This document shows, piece after piece, positions 51,067-61,108 of a DNA stretch of 64,000 bases (the first letter of the stretch is position 1; each line of letters starts with the position of its first letter). The position numbers were made by a program, and so were the translations under genes. The notes beneath the pieces were generated by a model. The model did not search any database and had not been told where the DNA came from. It saw only the letters and a program-made list of their open reading frames with translations. Origin of the DNA: a virus; IMG/VR virus record IMGVR_UViG_3300045131_002121, positions 1 to 64,000 of that record; one strand, 5' to 3'.

Positions 51067-53322
51067 ATGCCACAAGACACCTCTGAGTCCGCGCTGGAGC
51101 AGACGTTCTCTGATCTCGCCAACGCCAGACTTCGTGATAAGTCACCTGTTCTCCTCGACTATCTCGTCGGGTTTCAACTCATTGATGCCGATGAGGATGG
51201 CGGTCGTGCAGTCGGCATGTTCGCTTTTGAGATCGGTGGTGACTGGCATTACAGCCCCGTGTTCTTCCTCAACGGGGAGATCAAGGGACTCGACTCCATT
51301 TATTCCGTGAACTCAGATCTCTTCGTTCCCTTGAGTGAAGACTGGGTTAATTCCATCATCAATCGTCGCCCCACTGTTCTCGGTGAAGCCGATAAACGCA
51401 ACCGGGTCCAACGTGGTGTGCGCACCCCAGATTACAATCGTCTCCGCACATTACCCGCTGGTATTTATGATGGCGATGGTGGCGGCAGCAGTTTGTCCAA
51501 GCGGGCCTCGGCGCGTAAAGCCGCCGGTGACTGCCCCGTGGTCCCCATCCATAAGATCACGCATATCCGCAAGATCGCGGGTGCCGTGGATCTCCCCAGT
51601 GGTATCGAAGCCCTGGGTCACGATGTCGCCTCGATGTTCATGGATACCATTGTGAACCCGAAGACCGCAGGGCACGTTAAACTTGCCAATGCGGTTCGTA
51701 AGTTCTACCCCGATCTCGCCTTCGTGGTCCCCGGTGTTGTTAAACTCGCCGCGGAACAAAAGGGTGAGCCCATCACTGTGATCTCGACCATTGACCAAGA
51801 AGGCGTCGATGAACTCACCGATGCCCAACGCAAGCAGATCCTCGAAGGTGATGTCGCCGTTGTCGACAAGCGTCCTGAGATGTCGAAGTCCATTGTGTAC
51901 TCGACTCAGACCAAGCAGCAGCTGACCTCACCCACCGGTGGTGGTCTCTACGATGTCCTCTACGCCAATGGTTCCGTGGAACCCACACTTGTGATCCCGA
52001 TGTCATCGGATAACGGCAGGGTCTTCGTGATCCGGTGCTCCGATGAGAAAACTTGTATCACCGCAGTTGGTGCAATCTCAACACTGCGGCAGTACACTGA
52101 AACCGATTTTGCCAAGGAACTCGAGAAGGTCAGCGTTGCCGCCAACAAGGTGCGCCCCGGTGATCAAGTCATCTTCGTCGCCAAAGATGGTATCAAGACC
52201 TCGGCTCCCCTGGATGTCTTCACTGCGGTCAGCGATGACGGCATCACGACCTATAAGACCCACGGGGGTTCCACCTGGGATCTCCGCTCGATCCCCGAGC
52301 GTTTTGCTCACAAGGATCGCGGAGTCTTCGCCATCAACCGCCCCTTGGGTTACATTGGTGAGCACGACTGCGATCAGGTCATTGTCTCCGAAGCCGGAAA
52401 CCGTGATCTCAAGAAAACGAACTCGACGCTGTATGTGAACTCGAAGTATTACGCCGCCGTGGTTTACGGTAAGCGTGAGGAATGCGACCCCACGAAAGAC
52501 TGGGGTGACCGCGAGAAAGAACGCGTCGACAAACATCTCGAGGCCTCTGACTTCGGTGACCACAACACCATCATCGAAGTCCTCAAGAAGCAGGCCAGTG
52601 CTGTTAAAGTCTGGACCGATGAAACCGGCATCAACATCAAGGATGATTTTGGTAGCCACTACTTCGGGAAGACAGCTGCGATCAGTTATCTCATGAAGAA
52701 ACATGGGTGCTCGGAATCCGACACCCGCAGCATGCTTCGTCACGCCCTCCGTGCTCCCCAGAACTGGTTGGTGAAGCAAGCGGCATCCGAGAACATGATG
52801 GCGTTCCCGGACATCAATGACACCGCCGAAGGTGGTGTCATGTCGAGTTTCCATACCACCAAGGTCCCGTATGAAACCCAGGCGCGGACCTCGCAGACCC
52901 CCGACAACCGCCAGCAATACCAATACTTCTCCCCCTTTGGTCACGGCGACGCCGAGAACGAAGGTGGCGGTGATCCCTTCCAAGCCATCGACCAAGCCGC
53001 GAAGACAGGCCAAAAAGAAGTCTTCGACTCCGCTGTCCTCGGTAGCCTGACCAAGACCCATGCCCCCGTCGAAATGATCGAACGCTTCCTGCCCACCATT
53101 GTTGCAGGTATGGACCGCCTTGGTCGTATCCTGTTCTTGATGCACTGGCACTACGACGAGTTCCAGGAAAAGTTTGGCAAGGAAGACAGTGTTGAACTCG
53201 GTGACAACCTGAAGTCGTCATTCGAGGGCCTCGGTGATCTCGTCATCTTCCTCCGCAAGCGCACGCTCTCCGGGGACCCCGAGTTCTACGGTCTCGGTAT
53301 CAATTCAACCATGGACGGCTAA
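51067..53322 (+). CDS. Large virion-module protein of unknown function, 751 aa
   Basis: The start has taggagcactcacg upstream. The protein is soluble, mixed alpha/beta, and of even composition. Several K-x-A motifs occur along it (VVKLAAEQK near 236, KKQASAV near 505, WLVKQAASENM near 574). These could be processing sites or simply reflect the module's style. Residues about 370-450 (VRPGDQVIFVAKDG.. TYKTHGGSTWDL) look like a small beta domain. No catalytic motif is visible. Its place between the polymerase and head genes supports a virion or assembly role. Confidence 0.6.
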   Translation: MPQDTSESALEQTFSDLANARLRDKSPVLLDYLVGFQLIDADEDGGRAVGMFAFEIGGDWHYSPVFFLNGEIKGLDSIYSVNSDLFVPLSEDWVNSIINRRPTVLGEADKRNRVQRGVRTPDYNRLRTLPAGIYDGDGGGSSLSKRASARKAAGDCPVVPIHKITHIRKIAGAVDLPSGIEALGHDVASMFMDTIVNPKTAGHVKLANAVRKFYPDLAFVVPGVVKLAAEQKGEPITVISTIDQEGVDELTDAQRKQILEGDVAVVDKRPEMSKSIVYSTQTKQQLTSPTGGGLYDVLYANGSVEPTLVIPMSSDNGRVFVIRCSDEKTCITAVGAISTLRQYTETDFAKELEKVSVAANKVRPGDQVIFVAKDGIKTSAPLDVFTAVSDDGITTYKTHGGSTWDLRSIPERFAHKDRGVFAINRPLGYIGEHDCDQVIVSEAGNRDLKKTNSTLYVNSKYYAAVVYGKREECDPTKDWGDREKERVDKHLEASDFGDHNTIIEVLKKQASAVKVWTDETGINIKDDFGSHYFGKTAAISYLMKKHGCSESDTRSMLRHALRAPQNWLVKQAASENMMAFPDINDTAEGGVMSSFHTTKVPYETQARTSQTPDNRQQYQYFSPFGHGDAENEGGGDPFQAIDQAAKTGQKEVFDSAVLGSLTKTHAPVEMIERFLPTIVAGMDRLGRILFLMHWHYDEFQEKFGKEDSVELGDNLKSSFEGLGDLVIFLRKRTLSGDPEFYGLGINSTMDG

Positions 53323-53356
53323 GGCCGTCTTCAATTTCCCAGAAAAGGAATCCGCT

Positions 53357-53560
53357 ATGTCGTTATCCAAGTCTGCTTCAGACGTCCTCCTCAAAAAGCT
53401 GGCAGCCGCCGAGGAAGTCGATGGCGCCAATGCCGTTGACCTCGGTTTCTACGAAGCCGCCAGTGGCATGGGCCTCAGCGATGACCAGATCCGCGGTCTC
53501 GCCAAGGTTGCCCATGCACGCCTCGACGCCTTCGCTGCTGCACAGGCTGCTCAGAAGTAA
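53357..53560 (+). CDS. Small helical head-module protein, 67 aa
   Basis: The start at 53357 is preceded by aaaaggaat; an in-frame upstream codon at 53234 would overlap the previous gene. The product is entirely helical, with a basic N-terminal peptide KKLAAAEE (K13-E20) like those of other head-module proteins. Its last ~25 residues are alanine-rich. It ends two bases before the next gene. It may be a small internal head or scaffold component. Confidence 0.6.
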   Translation: MSLSKSASDVLLKKLAAAEEVDGANAVDLGFYEAASGMGLSDDQIRGLAKVAHARLDAFAAAQAAQK

Positions 53561-53562
53561 TC

Positions 53563-54495
53563 ATGAAGCTCATCGGCGACATCTACGCTAAGAAATACGG
53601 GCGCTCCAGGGATATCCATGGAAGCGCTCTGTTCCGTGCGGACTGGCGCTGGGGCAAGGTCTGCGAGCTCACCGCGATGCGGGAGACCGCAGCCCGAGTC
53701 CGTCTCGAAGAGATCAATGATCACGGGGTGACCTCGGCCTACGAGTTCAAGACTTTCAGGGATCGTGAGATCGATGTTGGTGAAGACTACTCCTGTCTTA
53801 AAAACGCCTACACGCTTTTCACGGAATGCCCTGGGTTGAGATCATCCCTTGAAGCCTATCTGTTATGTTCGGACATCGAAGTCGAGGACATCCTGACCAA
53901 GTGGAGTCAAGGTGCCGAGGAGGGTCTCAAGCTAGGCGACATCTATGCCTACGCGGAGACCTTCTTTGATGTCCGTGGCATCCTGCATAAGCCTGAATGG
54001 ATCTGCACACTGTTGTTCGGGGACATCCTTGGCCTCATCAGGGACGTCAATAATACCAGCCGACTCGGTGAACACCATCGCGCCGGCTGGCTCCTGGGAT
54101 CCAAGATCCTGGAGACCTATGTGGACCCCATGGGGCACCTGAAGTCCACGATGCGGGGTGCCGAGCTCCGAGAAGCCCTGTCATCCCAGATCGAAGAGAT
54201 CGCGTATCGTCAGACCCTGATCGCCTCGTTCTGCAAGACTCGTGGGGATGAACGCAGCTTGGAAACCATGAGATCAGTGCTCATGATGATCAAGGATCGT
54301 GCTATCCATGCCTTGGGTGGTGCGGGTACCGGGGATTCCAATGCCGATGCCGTCATGGCGTTCCTGCAAGACATCCCGTTCTCAGTGGCGAATCCTTCAT
54401 TGGAAGCCAATAAACAACTCCCGGCTCGGGAGGCTCGTGTTCACGAAATGATTCGCACTGTGGACGCCACAGTGCTCGAGGAGACCACGGTATGA
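53563..54495 (+). CDS. Hypothetical helical protein, 310 aa
   Basis: The protein is mostly helical and soluble with scattered cysteines (near 36, 81, 91, 105 and 151), no signal peptide and no membrane segment. The middle (YAYAETFFDVRGILHK.., GWLLGSKILETYVDP) is well ordered. The stop overlaps the following start (ATGA at 54492). No family is recognised. Context suggests head assembly. Confidence 0.6.
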   Translation: MKLIGDIYAKKYGRSRDIHGSALFRADWRWGKVCELTAMRETAARVRLEEINDHGVTSAYEFKTFRDREIDVGEDYSCLKNAYTLFTECPGLRSSLEAYLLCSDIEVEDILTKWSQGAEEGLKLGDIYAYAETFFDVRGILHKPEWICTLLFGDILGLIRDVNNTSRLGEHHRAGWLLGSKILETYVDPMGHLKSTMRGAELREALSSQIEEIAYRQTLIASFCKTRGDERSLETMRSVLMMIKDRAIHALGGAGTGDSNADAVMAFLQDIPFSVANPSLEANKQLPAREARVHEMIRTVDATVLEETTV

Positions 54496-55991
54496 GCCTT
54501 GAACTCATGGGACCCCGGCGTCACGCCATTCTTATCAAAGCCGCCGAGGCCTGTGTTGACGGCATGAATGATGGCGCCGCACCCAACGCAGCGCTGCGCA
54601 AGGCCGCCCAGGAGTTCGACCTCAACGCAAAAGAGGTCGCCTTGGTCAGTCATGCCGTCAATAACTCGCGGACCCTCAGTCATCTCGCGAACTCGGAATC
54701 CGAGGCCAAAGCGGATCCCTTCCCGTTGACCAACGCTGACGAGGTCACCCAGGAACTCTTCCCGGAACCCGATGCTGAGAACAAGAAGCCAGCGAATGGG
54801 ACGAGGCCAGGGGACTGCCCTGATGTCGAATCCCCGAACAAGTTACCGGGTGCCAAGAAAACTGCTGCGGAATCCGAAGGCAAAGCGGACCCCGAAGACG
54901 TCGATGACTCCTATGAGGAAGACGACGACTTCAAAGATGCCGTCAGTGATGCCGACTCCGAAGCCGAGGACGCCGAACTCTTTAAGACTGCACGTGAAGC
55001 CTTTGGTATCGATCCCATGGCGCTACGCCGTGGGCGCACCAAGATTGCGTGTGACCTCAACGGTCTCGGTGTCAGCGCTGACTTCGGCATGGAAGCCTCG
55101 AGGATCCGGGAAGCCCTGGACACCGGACTCCATGGTGTGGACTGCTCCCGTCTCGCCGACAACCCCTTTATCAAACTTCAGAACCTGAAGGCTGCCGCGG
55201 AAGCCGCGAGAACCAAGTTCTCCGAGCACCGTGATGCCGCCTTTGTCAAACTTGCTCGAATCATTGAATCCTTTGCTCGCATTGATTCCCCGGCGTTCTC
55301 CCGTGTGGAGACCCTGGCGAAACGTGCTGGTGTGGATCCCGCAACCCTGGATGTCATCTGGGTCACAGGCAGCCTCGAGAACCGGGGTCACCACAGGGCG
55401 ACCCCAGCGATGAAGATCGCCAGTGATGTCATCGCTACGTGCTCACCTCGTGAGAAAGCGGTCGTCGACTCAGTCTCGACTCTGGAGACTTTGTGGAAAC
55501 ACGCCTCGCACTGCCTCGCCGCCAAGAATGAAGTCGATCGCAGACTCGCCGAAGCCGGTCCCTGGGTAGCCAAGATAGCTGAGGACGTCGGTGGCTACGT
55601 CAAGAATATCTCGGATACCGCGACATCACTGCCACAGGATGCCATGGGGGGTGAAAAACTCGAAGCCGTGGTTGGCGGTGCGCTTGGGAATCGTGGCAGC
55701 GGGGAATCCCCGGATTATGGAGTCTCCCCTAAGTCCCCTCTGGGTGCCGGGGGCCAACAGCGACTCAAGAACACGGGTGCCGCGGTTTCCCTGGCATCTC
55801 TGATGGATGACCCCTACATTGCACAGCGACCCATTCCAGAAACTGTTAAAGCCTTCAATGCTGTGATGTCCACGCATCCCGATGCCGACGCATCCATGAT
55901 GCGCAGACTTGTCAAGGATCAGCTCGCCAGTGGTGGTGACCTCGACACCGACGTCATGATACGCCTCCAGAAAAACCGCGCAAAGGGCTGA
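54492..55991 (+). CDS. Head-module protein, 499 aa, with N-terminal K-A-A-E peptide
   Basis: The N-terminus ends AILIKAAEACVDG (K16-E19). Residues about 135-165 are a strongly acidic, probably disordered stretch (Asp/Glu-rich). The remainder is helical, with a cysteine-containing segment near 195-225. An AGTCTC-N7-GAGACT element lies inside the gene (55472-55490). It lies before the membrane-like gene and the protease, as internal head or scaffold proteins often do. Function is unknown. Confidence 0.6.
   Translation: MSLELMGPRRHAILIKAAEACVDGMNDGAAPNAALRKAAQEFDLNAKEVALVSHAVNNSRTLSHLANSESEAKADPFPLTNADEVTQELFPEPDAENKKPANGTRPGDCPDVESPNKLPGAKKTAAESEGKADPEDVDDSYEEDDDFKDAVSDADSEAEDAELFKTAREAFGIDPMALRRGRTKIACDLNGLGVSADFGMEASRIREALDTGLHGVDCSRLADNPFIKLQNLKAAAEAARTKFSEHRDAAFVKLARIIESFARIDSPAFSRVETLAKRAGVDPATLDVIWVTGSLENRGHHRATPAMKIASDVIATCSPREKAVVDSVSTLETLWKHASHCLAAKNEVDRRLAEAGPWVAKIAEDVGGYVKNISDTATSLPQDAMGGEKLEAVVGGALGNRGSGESPDYGVSPKSPLGAGGQQRLKNTGAAVSLASLMDDPYIAQRPIPETVKAFNAVMSTHPDADASMMRRLVKDQLASGGDLDTDVMIRLQKNRAKG
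55472..55490. repeat. AGTCTC-N7-GAGACT element, copy 5
   Basis: AGTCTC-GACTCTG-GAGACT lies inside the 499-residue head-module gene. Confidence 0.6.
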
Positions 55992-55995
55992 ACAC

Positions 55996-57030
55996 ATGGT
56001 AACTCGTGCTGACCACGATGCCTTTGCTAAACAGGCCGCCGAAGCCGTGTACCCGGTCTCTGATGACGAAGAGGACGAGGACGACGACAAGGGTTGGGGG
56101 GCCAAGGAATGGCTTACCCTGGCCCTGGCCAGTGGTACCCTCGCCGCAGGTCTCGGCGCCGCCTACGTGTATCGCAAGGATATCGACAAGGCACTTGGTG
56201 GCCGCATATTTGGAGACAATCGTGAGAAGGTGAATGCTTGGCTTCAGGACAACCTACCCGGGGGTTACGGAGCCTTCGGTCTAGGTGCCGGTGCTGGTGT
56301 CGCGCATAGCATGGTGCCCGCACTAAAAAGGTTGCCCGGTGGGGTGGATCACAACATCCAAACCACAGGAGGGCTCGTAAACAAACTTAATCAAGGCGGA
56401 GATGCCGCTGAACCCCACCTACGCGCCATGGGTTCACATGCTGCAATTACTGATGATAAAGGAAAAATCAAAGATCCCCTGGATTCCGGTAGGGCACTAC
56501 ATACGTTTACCACAGGCGCCACGGTTGACCCCCGCCATCCCCTGGCGATCCTAAATCACCAGGATCTATTTAATAAGCCTACTCTATTAAATGAGATCAT
56601 CCAAGGCACTGCTAAGGGGGAGTTGATTGAAGACCCTAGCAAGAAGTCCTTTGTCAGGCGTGTGTTTGGAGGCAACAGCGACCCCGCTGCAGCTACCCGG
56701 CTGAAGAATGTCAACGCACTAAATGAGCACATGGCGGCGGCGCAACGTAAAATCGAAGCTAATAAGGCTAATGCAGCTACGGCTAATCCAGGGGCACCAA
56801 TTCAGCTGACCCAGCAGGAAGACGCAGCTGATAAATTGCATAACAGGATTAAAGGGAATCTGGGGGCAAAATCGGTAAACGTACCCGGTATAGTCACTGG
56901 TGTGGAAGCCGCCAAGCGGATTGGAACCCCAGCCACGCTGGCGGGCACCGCGGGAAGGGCGCTTACGTACGGTACATTGGCATCACTAGGGTCGATGCTG
57001 GCAGAGAAGTGGCTCGGGGGTCCCAAGTGA
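55996..57030 (+). CDS. Membrane-like head-module protein, 344 aa
   Basis: The N-terminus ends AFAKQAAE (K12-E16), followed by a very acidic run (about 20-32) and a transmembrane-like segment (WLTLALASGTLAAGLGAAYVY, about 40-60). A Gly-rich patch (about 88-105) is followed by a soluble alpha-helical region and a final small hydrophobic stretch. The stop overlaps the GTG start of the protease gene. The acidic run right after the candidate cleavage site recalls precursor proteins trimmed during head maturation. Confidence 0.55.
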   Translation: MVTRADHDAFAKQAAEAVYPVSDDEEDEDDDKGWGAKEWLTLALASGTLAAGLGAAYVYRKDIDKALGGRIFGDNREKVNAWLQDNLPGGYGAFGLGAGAGVAHSMVPALKRLPGGVDHNIQTTGGLVNKLNQGGDAAEPHLRAMGSHAAITDDKGKIKDPLDSGRALHTFTTGATVDPRHPLAILNHQDLFNKPTLLNEIIQGTAKGELIEDPSKKSFVRRVFGGNSDPAAATRLKNVNALNEHMAAAQRKIEANKANAATANPGAPIQLTQQEDAADKLHNRIKGNLGAKSVNVPGIVTGVEAAKRIGTPATLAGTAGRALTYGTLASLGSMLAEKWLGGPK

Positions 57031-58427
57031 TCGCCAAGATTCTTTCTCCGCACACCTATGATTTCCAGGCCCCTGAGGTGACCCTGGTGAGATTCTCGAG
57101 TCGTGGGTTCGACAAAGAGTTGTTCATGAAGACGGCGAAGGAGGCCGGTGGTCTCCTGTTCCAGAAGGAACTCGCCGAGATGAAGCCGATCCCGGGGAAG
57201 ACCATTATACACACCATCGCGGTTGGTGATGAAGAACGCTATGGCGACAACCGCAACAACGATGGCTTCAGCGAAAAAGACAACAAGACTTGTCATACCA
57301 GATTTAAGACGCATGGGCATGTCTTCAAGAACCATGACAACGATGACCCCGATAAGAAAACGGGCGACATCTTGCTCACCGGTCATAATGGACCCATGTC
57401 TCGTATCGAGTTGATCTCAGCACTCGACAACGAGAAAAACGCTGACGAAGTCCAGGCTCTCGAAGAAGGCAAGGATGTCCCGGTGTCCATGGGGTCCATG
57501 CAGGCCTACGACGTCTGCTCGGCATGTGGACACAAGGCACCTGAGGCCAAGGACCACTGTGAGCACATCAAGCACATGCTTGGTGAGATCACCAAGGATG
57601 GTCAAAAAGTTTACATGAAAAATCCGAATCCATATTACATGGATCTCTCCACGGTATGGAAACCCGCTGACCGCATTGGTTATACTTTGCGGAAGGTTGC
57701 CCTGGAACGCCCAGGAGTCCCTGGTTTTGAGGTCGCCATGCAGACCTCGATGCGGAAGCTGAACTCCTCGAAGTATGCGATGATGATGCGCCTGGCCACC
57801 ATTGAGAAGCGCATCGGTGGACTCGCCCAACTCGCCGATATCGGGCCGGAACCCAAGGATCTCGACCTCGAGACCCGCAAGGAGATCAAGAAAGCATTCG
57901 AGGCCCATGGGGTCCCCGCGATGCTGAACTGGCTCCACAAGCGTGGATGCGTCCTCGGTATCCGAGACTTCGCTGACTTCGTGGTCGACATCCCCATGGC
58001 ATCGATCTCCCCAGATGTTCACCTCGCCCATGATCTCGCTGTTAAACAAGGTTTTCATGGTCTCCTGAAATCAGCGGTAGAAATCAACTCTTTAGATGGC
58101 GTCGAATCCACGACCCCGATTCGTCTTGAGGACGATGTCATGGGCTCCCTGGATTACGCGACATCGATGCGCGGAGATCACCCGGCTCGTCGGGTTCTCC
58201 ACGCCACAATCTCCGGTCAGCCGAATGTGAAGTTGGCCGGTGCTGGTCGTGCTCCTGATGTCACGGCGAGTAGGGGTCTTGCTGATCTCTATCTTCACTA
58301 CAAAGTAGCTTTCGCCGTGCATCCCAATAACCACGCAGATGAAGCCACGCTCGGAGCCCTCGTTCAGGGCATGGCCTTGTCGAGGCGCGCAACCCCGTTA
58401 CCATCACCCTTGTCACCAAGGAAGTAG
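57027..58427 (+). CDS. Prohead maturation protease
   Basis: The start is a GTG overlapping the previous stop (GTGA), with cgggggtcc upstream; a GTG at 57009 is an alternative. The 466-residue protein resembles myovirus prohead proteases: NRNNDGFSEKDN near 71-82, then THGHVFKNHDN (H98, H103), then VSMGS (S154, likely nucleophile) and a cysteine/histidine cluster CSACGHKAPEAKDHCEH after it. The spacing of about 50 residues between histidine and serine agrees with T4 gp21-type enzymes. It would cleave scaffold and internal proteins during capsid maturation. The gene directly precedes the scaffold-like gene, as in many tailed phages. Confidence 0.78.
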   Translation: MIAKILSPHTYDFQAPEVTLVRFSSRGFDKELFMKTAKEAGGLLFQKELAEMKPIPGKTIIHTIAVGDEERYGDNRNNDGFSEKDNKTCHTRFKTHGHVFKNHDNDDPDKKTGDILLTGHNGPMSRIELISALDNEKNADEVQALEEGKDVPVSMGSMQAYDVCSACGHKAPEAKDHCEHIKHMLGEITKDGQKVYMKNPNPYYMDLSTVWKPADRIGYTLRKVALERPGVPGFEVAMQTSMRKLNSSKYAMMMRLATIEKRIGGLAQLADIGPEPKDLDLETRKEIKKAFEAHGVPAMLNWLHKRGCVLGIRDFADFVVDIPMASISPDVHLAHDLAVKQGFHGLLKSAVEINSLDGVESTTPIRLEDDVMGSLDYATSMRGDHPARRVLHATISGQPNVKLAGAGRAPDVTASRGLADLYLHYKVAFAVHPNNHADEATLGALVQGMALSRRATPLPSPLSPRK

Positions 58428-58429
58428 CT

Positions 58430-59950
58430 ATGACTCAAAAGACACAGCGCACGATCATGGAGGATTTAGACCTCATGATCAAACGCGCCTCCGAAGTCCC
58501 CACCGAAGGCCTCGCCAAATCCGCGAGCCCCGCTGATCCCCTGGACAGCGATAACGGCACTGAAGCCGTGAAAAAAGGTGAACAATACAACCAGAACATC
58601 GAAGAGGCCGGTAAGCATACCGCTGCCAAGGTCGATGGCGGCGCCGTGGCCAATAAGCCCGGTGCAAGTGTCGAAGCCTCCACAGAGGGTGCCACCGCGG
58701 TGTCCACTGATGGCCAAGAAGGCGGCAAAGGTGCCGACCTCGAAGTCAAAGGTGAAGCCGACAATGGTCCCGTACCCCAGAGCGAACTCTCGAAGTCCGC
58801 TGCTGAGTACATCTCAACTGGACGCAAGATTTCTGCTTATCTGAAAGCCGCTGCTGAAAGAGCACCGGTTGATGCCAATGCAGCTGCGGCCCAACAGAAG
58901 GTTGCCAGTATTCTGGGAAAATCCAACGGTCAGCCTGAAGCCGCCAAGCCCCTGACCGGCATGAGCGCATACATCGCGAAAAAGGCGATGGAAGCCGCAG
59001 GCGGCGGAGATGCCGCTGCAGGTGCTGCCGCCATCCCTGGTGGCGAACAAGGTGCCGCGCAAGCCGGAGCCCAAGAGCTCATGGCGGCTCTCCAAAATGG
59101 TGAGATCGACGACGCCCAAGCCGAACAGATCCTTCAGGAAGCCGCGCGTAGCGGTGCATTGTCCCCTGAAGACCTCCAAGAACTCCAAGCCTTAGCTGAA
59201 CAAATGGGTGGAGAAGCCGGTGCTGGTGGTGGTGATCCCGCTGCTGGACTCCATCCTGGCGGTGACGCCGGGGCTCCCCCCGAGGATGCCATGGGTGGCG
59301 CGGGTCCCGCAGGTGCACTTCCCCCCGGCGGCGACGCCGGTGGTGAACTCGCCCCCGAAGACCTCCAGGCCATGAAAACTGCTGCGTTGGATGTGACCCC
59401 CGGTCACCCCGACTACCCCCAGAAGCTCCGTGTGCTCCACAAAGCCGCCCATGCTTTTGGTTTCAATTTGGCGATCAAGACTGCTCAGGAACTCGAAGAA
59501 GCCGCAAAGCATGAAGCCGGCGAAGGCGAAGGCCACGAGGGCTCCGAGGGTTCCAAGGCTGAGGAAGGCGAGAAGGAAGGCGACTCCGCTGCGCACGAGC
59601 AAGGCGAGACCCCTGCCCAAGAAAACGCCGAACATCTCCCCGGTGGTGAAGAAGCCGGTATCCCCGGTGGTGCCCCCGGCGCAGGTATCCCTGGTGCAGC
59701 CCCCACGGGTTCCCCCGTTGGTGGCGACCCCATGGCTGGACTCGAAGCCAAGACCCCTGAGGAACAAGCAGCTCTGATGCAAGTTCTCCAGGAAATGGGA
59801 CTCGACCCCCAGGCCCTGCAGCAGCTCCAAGCCGCACCGATGCCCGCGATGGACAAAATCGCGAGTTACAAGGCGCGGGTCAGTGCCGCGATCTTCAAGA
59901 AGGCCGCTGCTATCCAAATCGCGCAAACCTCCACCAACAAGAAAGCCTGA
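58430..59950 (+). CDS. Putative scaffold/prohead core protein
   Basis: The 506-residue protein is low in aromatic residues and rich in Ala, Gly, Glu and Pro, as expected of scaffolds. It carries multiple candidate processing motifs: MIKRASEVP (residues 16-24), LAKSASPAD, ELSKSAAEYIS, YLKAAAERAP and AMKTAALD. The C-terminal helix (PAMDKIASYKARVSAAIFKK) may bind the capsid shell. It lies two bases after the protease and upstream of the decoration-like and capsid genes, the classic scaffold position. No similarity to a named family is claimed. Confidence 0.6.
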   Translation: MTQKTQRTIMEDLDLMIKRASEVPTEGLAKSASPADPLDSDNGTEAVKKGEQYNQNIEEAGKHTAAKVDGGAVANKPGASVEASTEGATAVSTDGQEGGKGADLEVKGEADNGPVPQSELSKSAAEYISTGRKISAYLKAAAERAPVDANAAAAQQKVASILGKSNGQPEAAKPLTGMSAYIAKKAMEAAGGGDAAAGAAAIPGGEQGAAQAGAQELMAALQNGEIDDAQAEQILQEAARSGALSPEDLQELQALAEQMGGEAGAGGGDPAAGLHPGGDAGAPPEDAMGGAGPAGALPPGGDAGGELAPEDLQAMKTAALDVTPGHPDYPQKLRVLHKAAHAFGFNLAIKTAQELEEAAKHEAGEGEGHEGSEGSKAEEGEKEGDSAAHEQGETPAQENAEHLPGGEEAGIPGGAPGAGIPGAAPTGSPVGGDPMAGLEAKTPEEQAALMQVLQEMGLDPQALQQLQAAPMPAMDKIASYKARVSAAIFKKAAAIQIAQTSTNKKA

Positions 59951-59954
59951 TCCC

Positions 59955-60392
59955 ATGACTGGCAATGAGCTCAAGAAAGTTGCGAGCACTATCGATGGTC
60001 TCGCCTCCACCCTGGAACAAGCCCAGGGTATCATCCAAAAACAAGCCAGTGAAAACGCAGCCCTCAAGGCTCAGCTTTCCCTGGCGCAGAAAACGCAAAA
60101 GACTGCCAGCGAAGCCGACCAGGCCAAGACGGCAAATCTGCGTGGACTCGCCAAGCGTGCCGCTGCAACCCTGTTGCAAACCGGCATGATCTCGAGTCCC
60201 GAGCGTGCCGAAGCATTTGCCAACGAAGTCATGGATCACTCCAAGGCTGTCACGGCATTGCAAAAGTTTGCTGAAGTCGCCAGCCGTGCCCCGAAGACTG
60301 CCAGCGTCGTCGAGGACCCCGAAGCCCAAGTCGAGTCCTCGGACGCGGTCTGGGATCGTCATGCCCGTCAGCATATCCCCTCAGGCAACTGA
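59955..60392 (+). CDS. Small coiled-coil head-module protein, 145 aa
   Basis: The start at 59955 follows the scaffold-like stop by four bases; its in-frame upstream extension would overlap that gene. The N-terminus NELKKVAST is followed by a coiled-coil helix (about 15-60) and a second helical region. VASRAPKTASVVEDP near the end repeats the K-x-A pattern. It may be a second core component or capsid assembly helper. Confidence 0.6.
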   Translation: MTGNELKKVASTIDGLASTLEQAQGIIQKQASENAALKAQLSLAQKTQKTASEADQAKTANLRGLAKRAAATLLQTGMISSPERAEAFANEVMDHSKAVTALQKFAEVASRAPKTASVVEDPEAQVESSDAVWDRHARQHIPSGN

Positions 60393-60408
60393 ACCTGTCT
60401 GAATCACC

Positions 60409-60422
60409 GGGACAATAGTCCC
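60409..60422 (+). other. Intergenic stem-loop before the decoration-like gene
   Basis: GGGAC-AATA-GTCCC is a perfect 5-bp stem with a 4-base loop, 32 bases before the next start. The tail is CCTTCAC, so it is at most a weak terminator. It may mark mRNA processing ahead of abundant capsid transcripts. Confidence 0.4.
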
Positions 60423-60454
60423 CTTCACACGTCTTCACCAAAGGAAGATTAACC

Positions 60455-61066
60455 ATGAGTATCCCAACCAGTATGGGTGGCAAGAAGCTCGAAGTCCGTA
60501 AAGGCGACCGCAACACCTTGGTCGACTTTACCGGTCAACTCGGTGCAGGTGTCTCCATTGACGCCGGTTCTGTCTGCTCCATCAATCCCCTCACCGGCAA
60601 GCTCCGCGCTGGCCTCGACGCCGCCGATGCCCTGAACCAGCTCCCGCTGTTCGCATGGTCCGGCACCGATGTCAACAACAGTCCAGACGTCATCCGTGAC
60701 GGCCTGCTCAGTGGTGCCCTGAATGCCCAAACCCGCTCGAACGTCACTGGTGGCAATGGCTACGCCATGCCCTACGCCGGTGAAGCCCGTTTCGGCACCA
60801 TTGCATGGAAATCGGCTGTCGAACTCAGTACCACTGCTTTCGACTCCTCGAAGACCTATGCTCCTGGCCAACCCTTGACTGTGGTTGCCGCTGGTAACGC
60901 CAACGCCGGTGTTATCCGTGACCTCGCGACTCCTGCCACCGATATCATCATCGGTCGCGTCGCCCCCGCCGGTAAGTTCACCAGCCCCGATGGTTACGCC
61001 ACCTTGGCGTTCTACCCCGTCCTGGAACTCCTCCGCGCCGGAAACACCCTGCCTGCCAGCCTGTGA
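60455..61066 (+). CDS. Putative capsid decoration protein
   Basis: The start has aaggaagattaacc upstream, a strong ribosome-binding site. The 203-residue protein is predicted beta-rich and hydrophilic. Repeated small-residue segments (GAGVSIDAGSVCSINPLTG, FDSSKTYAPGQPLTVVAAG) resemble capsid-binding decoration or stabilising proteins usually encoded just before the major capsid protein. No K-x-A-A-E N-terminal peptide is present, fitting an exterior rather than interior location. Assignment is by position and composition. Confidence 0.55.
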   Translation: MSIPTSMGGKKLEVRKGDRNTLVDFTGQLGAGVSIDAGSVCSINPLTGKLRAGLDAADALNQLPLFAWSGTDVNNSPDVIRDGLLSGALNAQTRSNVTGGNGYAMPYAGEARFGTIAWKSAVELSTTAFDSSKTYAPGQPLTVVAAGNANAGVIRDLATPATDIIIGRVAPAGKFTSPDGYATLAFYPVLELLRAGNTLPASL

Positions 61067-61108
61067 GCTCGGTAGCCTCCAACCACAAACCAACAAGGAA
61101 TTGAGACC

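Noticed and set aside
52078-53151. 357-residue open frame on the minus strand
   Set aside because: It mirrors the coding bias of the 751-residue + strand gene, and all supported genes are on the + strand.
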